A stretch of 34,366 nt of DNA, taken from contig JAOTUR010000004.1 in the NCBI GenBank assembly GCA_029863805.1, positions 1 through 34,366 on the forward strand, given 5' to 3'. Positions 31,521 to 34,366 of the stretch are shown in pieces. The notes under the pieces are model-generated. The model had not been told where the DNA came from. It did not search any database and saw only the letters and a program-made list of their open reading frames with translations. The translations under genes and the position numbers were made by a program. Numbering within the stretch: position 1 is the first letter of the stretch; each line of letters begins with the position of its first letter. Origin of the DNA: Candidatus Krumholzibacteriia bacterium (GTDB taxonomy: Bacteria; Krumholzibacteriota; Krumholzibacteriia; WVZY01).

Positions 31521-34366
31521 TGACAACCGTTCTACCGATCATTGTCGCGTGCGTGCTTGCCGGGTGTGGTGGGAATGACACCGAAAAGCGCTCGCCCGAG
31601 AATTCGGCGGCGTACGCCAAGGCGTTGGTCGAGTTCAATCGTGGTGGGGCTCTCATGGAGCAGTATCGGTATTCGGAGGCGGCGCGAGCCTACGAGGAGG
31701 TCTTGCAGTACGCACCGAACTGGGACGCCGCGCGTTTCAACCTGGGCCTGGCCTACCTCAACATGATCGGTGTGCAGGAGGGCCAGCAGGGCCTCGACCG
31801 GGCCCGCGACGTCTTCGAGGCGGTCCTGGCATCCGACCCCGGCCACCTGCCCTCTCACTTCGGTCTCGGTCTCTACCACCAGCACGTGGGGGAGAACACC
31901 GATGCGCTGGAACATTTTCAGGCCGTCTACAAGAGTGATAGCGATGACCCCTACGTGGCCTACAAGTGCGCCGAGGCCCTTCTCGCCCTTGGGCGCAAAG
32001 ATGAGGGTGCGAAGATGCTGGAGAAAGTCGTTGCCAACGACGGCGGTTTCATATCCGCGGTGTACCGTCTTGCGCTCGAGTACCAGCGCACGAACCGTCG
32101 TCAGGAGGCCGCCAAACTCTTCACGCGCTTCGGCGATCTCGTTGCCGCCGAGCTTAGCGGTGGTAGCTTCGTCGTCCAGAAGACCTACGGCACGGTGGGT
32201 AAGTACTACCAGGTACTCGGGGCAGACAACCTGCCGCTGCCGTCGACCGATACCTCGCCCACGCGGCGCATTCTACTATTGCCCGAGATCACTCGCTTGC
32301 CGACACAGCCAGCGTCGTGGGACTGGGGCGAAGGATCCGTAGACCTGCCCGGCATCGCCACCGGGGATGTCGATGGCGATGGGGATCTCGACGTATGTCT
32401 TACCGCGTCGGGAGAGGAAGGACGCACGGTCCTGTGGATGAACGATGGCACGGGTGGTTTCTCGGAGGGACAGCAGCTCGCCCAGCACGGAGTCTCGCCT
32501 TGCTTCGGCGATATCGATAACGATGGCGACCTCGATCTTTGGCTGGGGTGCGCCGGCACCGACCAGGTTTTCACGAATGACGGTGAAGGTCGCCTGCGCA
32601 CCGACGAAGTCGCGGCCGCTGTGACCGGCCCCGGCACCCTCACCCACTATGCCCGGCTGGTCGATCTCGATAGCGACGGGGACCTGGACTTCCTGGCGTT
32701 CCGGTTGGCCGAGGGGAGTGTACCGGCGCGCGGTGGTTCTGTGCCCGCGTCCGGTAGCGTCTACAACAGCAACGGCGACAGCTCGTATACCGATATCGCC
32801 GCCGCACTGGGCCTGGCACTGGACGACACGCCGGTGGCGAATGTGGTGATAGACGACTTTGACATTGACCGCGACCTGGACCTGGTCATCTTTCCCGCCG
32901 GTGGCGCCGCGCCGATCGCGTGGGTGAACGACCGAGTCGGCCAGTATCGTATCTTCGAATCATCGGCCACGGGCCTGTCCGTCCGCGGTGTGGCAAGCGC
33001 CACCTCCGGCGATCCCGACAAGGACGGTGACCGGGACCTTCTCGTATTCTCCGCTGCGGGGCTCGAGTTGCACCTCAACGTCGGTACGTTCACCTTCGCT
33101 ATAGATCAGAGCTTTACCGACCAGCACGGCTGGCTTCGAGGCACCGGCGGTCAGTTTGCCGACATGGACAACGACGGCGACCTGGACATCGTGATCGCCG
33201 ATGCGCAGCGCCGCGACGGTAGTCGCGGGCCGGCGTTGCTGGTTAATGACTGGCCGCGCCGCCGGTTTGTAAACGCCGTCGAGGAAGATCCCGGCAATCT
33301 CCTGGGCGCTGTTCGTATGTCCGGAGACGCGAGCTGTGTTGTCGCGGATTTCACCGGTGACGGGACATGCGACATCCTTCTGGCGCCGATCGCTGAGGAA
33401 CCGCTGCTCATCACCAACGCCACACCCGGGGGGCACTGGATCGAGTTGGATCTGCGTGGAACCCGCGAGCGGGATCGAAAGGCCCGCTCCAACAGTTGGG
33501 CGATCGGGGCGCGTGTGGAGATCAAGACCGGTGCGGTCTTTCAGCAGTTTGTGGTGGGTGGCAACTCGGGTCCGGTGGCCATGTCGCCGGCAAGAATCCA
33601 TGCCGGCCTCGGCGACAACGCCACCGTTGACTGGCTGCGGATCGTCTGGCCCGACGGCGTGCTGCAAGCCGAGCTCGAGATCGCCGCCGACCGGGTACTC
33701 GAGGTAACCCAACTACAGCGCAAAACGTCCTCTTGCCCTTACCTGTTTGCCTGGAACGGGTCGAGGTTCGAGTTCGTCGCCGATTTTGGCGGCGTGGGCG
33801 GATTGGGTTACTTTCTGGCCCCGGGGAGTTACGCCAAGCCGGACCCGACGGAATATTTGCGTATCCCCCGGCTCGAACCGCGCGACGGCGAGTACGTCCT
33901 GCAATGCCTGACACCGCTCGAGGAGGTGACCTACTTCGACGAGGCCAAGCTGATCGCGGTGGACCACCCCGGCGGGACCGAGGTTTATCCCAACGAGATG
34001 ATGGCCATCGGCATGGCGCCGCCTGCGCCCGAGATCTACTGTTACCGGGAAGCCATTGAGCCGTTGCACGCCGTCGACCACCGCGGTGTCGACGTCACCG
34101 ACGAATTGCGCCACGTCGATCGACGCTGCGCCGGTGCGACCCGTGTGGACGGCTGCTTCATGGGGCTCGCCGAGGATCACTTTGTCGAACTCGACTTTGG
34201 CGACCGTCTCGCTGATCTTACGCCATCACGCCGGCTGATCCTCTTTCTGTACGGCTGGGTGGAATACGGGTACTCATCCACGAATTACGCCGCTGCCCAG
34301 GCCAGCAAGACGGCTACCGCGCCCAGCATCCACGTGTTCCGCGACGGCCAGTGGACCGAGCTCATG
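31508..34366 (+). CDS. TPR-VCBS-ASPIC/UnbV lipoprotein, truncated by the window end
   Basis: The frame is open for 953 codons to the last base of the window, with no stop. A lipoprotein signal peptide ends in VLAGC (lipidated Cys20). TPRs cover about 37-214 (RYSEAARAYEEVLQYAPNW). Seven VCBS-type loops lie at about 280-630 (GDVDGDGDLDVCL, GDIDNDGDLDLWL, VDLDSDGDLDFLA, DDFDIDRDLDLVI, GDPDKDGDRDLLV, ADMDNDGDLDIVI, ADFTGDGTCDILL); the fourth and seventh are less regular. An ASPIC/UnbV domain spans about 664-737. A further extension of over 200 residues begins CPYLFAWNGSRFEFV and continues past the edge. AGAGGAG (31495-31501) lies six bases before the ATG; the TAATG at 31519 is an alternative start. 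It is probably outer-membrane anchored. Confidence 0.9.
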   Translation, partial: MGKVMTTVLPIIVACVLAGCGGNDTEKRSPENSAAYAKALVEFNRGGALMEQYRYSEAARAYEEVLQYAPNWDAARFNLGLAYLNMIGVQEGQQGLDRARDVFEAVLASDPGHLPSHFGLGLYHQHVGENTDALEHFQAVYKSDSDDPYVAYKCAEALLALGRKDEGAKMLEKVVANDGGFISAVYRLALEYQRTNRRQEAAKLFTRFGDLVAAELSGGSFVVQKTYGTVGKYYQVLGADNLPLPSTDTSPTRRILLLPEITRLPTQPASWDWGEGSVDLPGIATGDVDGDGDLDVCLTASGEEGRTVLWMNDGTGGFSEGQQLAQHGVSPCFGDIDNDGDLDLWLGCAGTDQVFTNDGEGRLRTDEVAAAVTGPGTLTHYARLVDLDSDGDLDFLAFRLAEGSVPARGGSVPASGSVYNSNGDSSYTDIAAALGLALDDTPVANVVIDDFDIDRDLDLVIFPAGGAAPIAWVNDRVGQYRIFESSATGLSVRGVASATSGDPDKDGDRDLLVFSAAGLELHLNVGTFTFAIDQSFTDQHGWLRGTGGQFADMDNDGDLDIVIADAQRRDGSRGPALLVNDWPRRRFVNAVEEDPGNLLGAVRMSGDASCVVADFTGDGTCDILLAPIAEEPLLITNATPGGHWIELDLRGTRERDRKARSNSWAIGARVEIKTGAVFQQFVVGGNSGPVAMSPARIHAGLGDNATVDWLRIVWPDGVLQAELEIAADRVLEVTQLQRKTSSCPYLFAWNGSRFEFVADFGGVGGLGYFLAPGSYAKPDPTEYLRIPRLEPRDGEYVLQCLTPLEEVTYFDEAKLIAVDHPGGTEVYPNEMMAIGMAPPAPEIYCYREAIEPLHAVDHRGVDVTDELRHVDRRCAGATRVDGCFMGLAEDHFVELDFGDRLADLTPSRRLILFLYGWVEYGYSSTNYAAAQASKTATAPSIHVFRDGQWTELM

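Overview
The window is GC-rich, densely coded bacterial DNA from a diderm. It carries an Omp85/TamB pair, a FadL-type outer-membrane channel and a signal-peptidase-II lipoprotein. The gene mix (two Hanks-type kinases fused to TolB-like or TPR sensor parts, a BlaI/M56 pair, many TPR proteins, VCBS/ASPIC-UnbV propellers beside a multiheme cytochrome) is typical of Acidobacteriota and of FCB-side candidate phyla such as Eisenbacteria, Krumholzibacteria or Latescibacteria. The phylum cannot be fixed from the sequence alone. I saw no tRNA, rRNA, CRISPR array or insertion sequence.

Left part (1-13247) is mainly signalling. It holds an ECF sigma factor coupled to a secreted TPR protein, a DUF6982-like small protein, a BlaI repressor with an M56 metallopeptidase fused to ExbD/TolR-like domains, a secreted TPR protein, a kinase with a TolB-type propeller, a YbaK/ProX-type tRNA deacylase, a small DP-EP-like protein, and a second kinase with C-terminal TPRs. 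Both kinases have promoter-like hexamers that put the predicted transcription start at, or one base before, the ATG, so their mRNAs may be leaderless.

Middle part (13248-24866) is mainly envelope. A TamA-like Omp85 protein is followed directly by TamB. On the other strand are an SDR/DUF2867 protein coupled to a Blc-type lipocalin, a secreted fasciclin protein behind a near-consensus promoter, and a CopD-like membrane protein followed by a FadL-type channel.

Right part (24867-34366) is the most unusual. A divergent regulatory region holds a consensus promoter with an FNR-like dyad centred at -64.5 and an opposing extended -10 promoter with another dyad. It drives a five-TM b-type module fused to a pentaheme c-type cytochrome, a seven-blade VCBS/ASPIC-UnbV protein and a TPR protein. 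After a 180-base gap come a nitrilase-superfamily enzyme and, overlapping it, a large TPR-VCBS-ASPIC/UnbV lipoprotein that runs off the window end. I read this as a candidate envelope redox system in which quinone-pool electrons reach periplasmic hemes and calcium-binding propellers. The substrate is unknown and the grouping is an inference from gene order and domains.

Several gene pairs in the window are joined by four-base GTGA overlaps with GTG starts, which suggests translational coupling is a habit of this genome.
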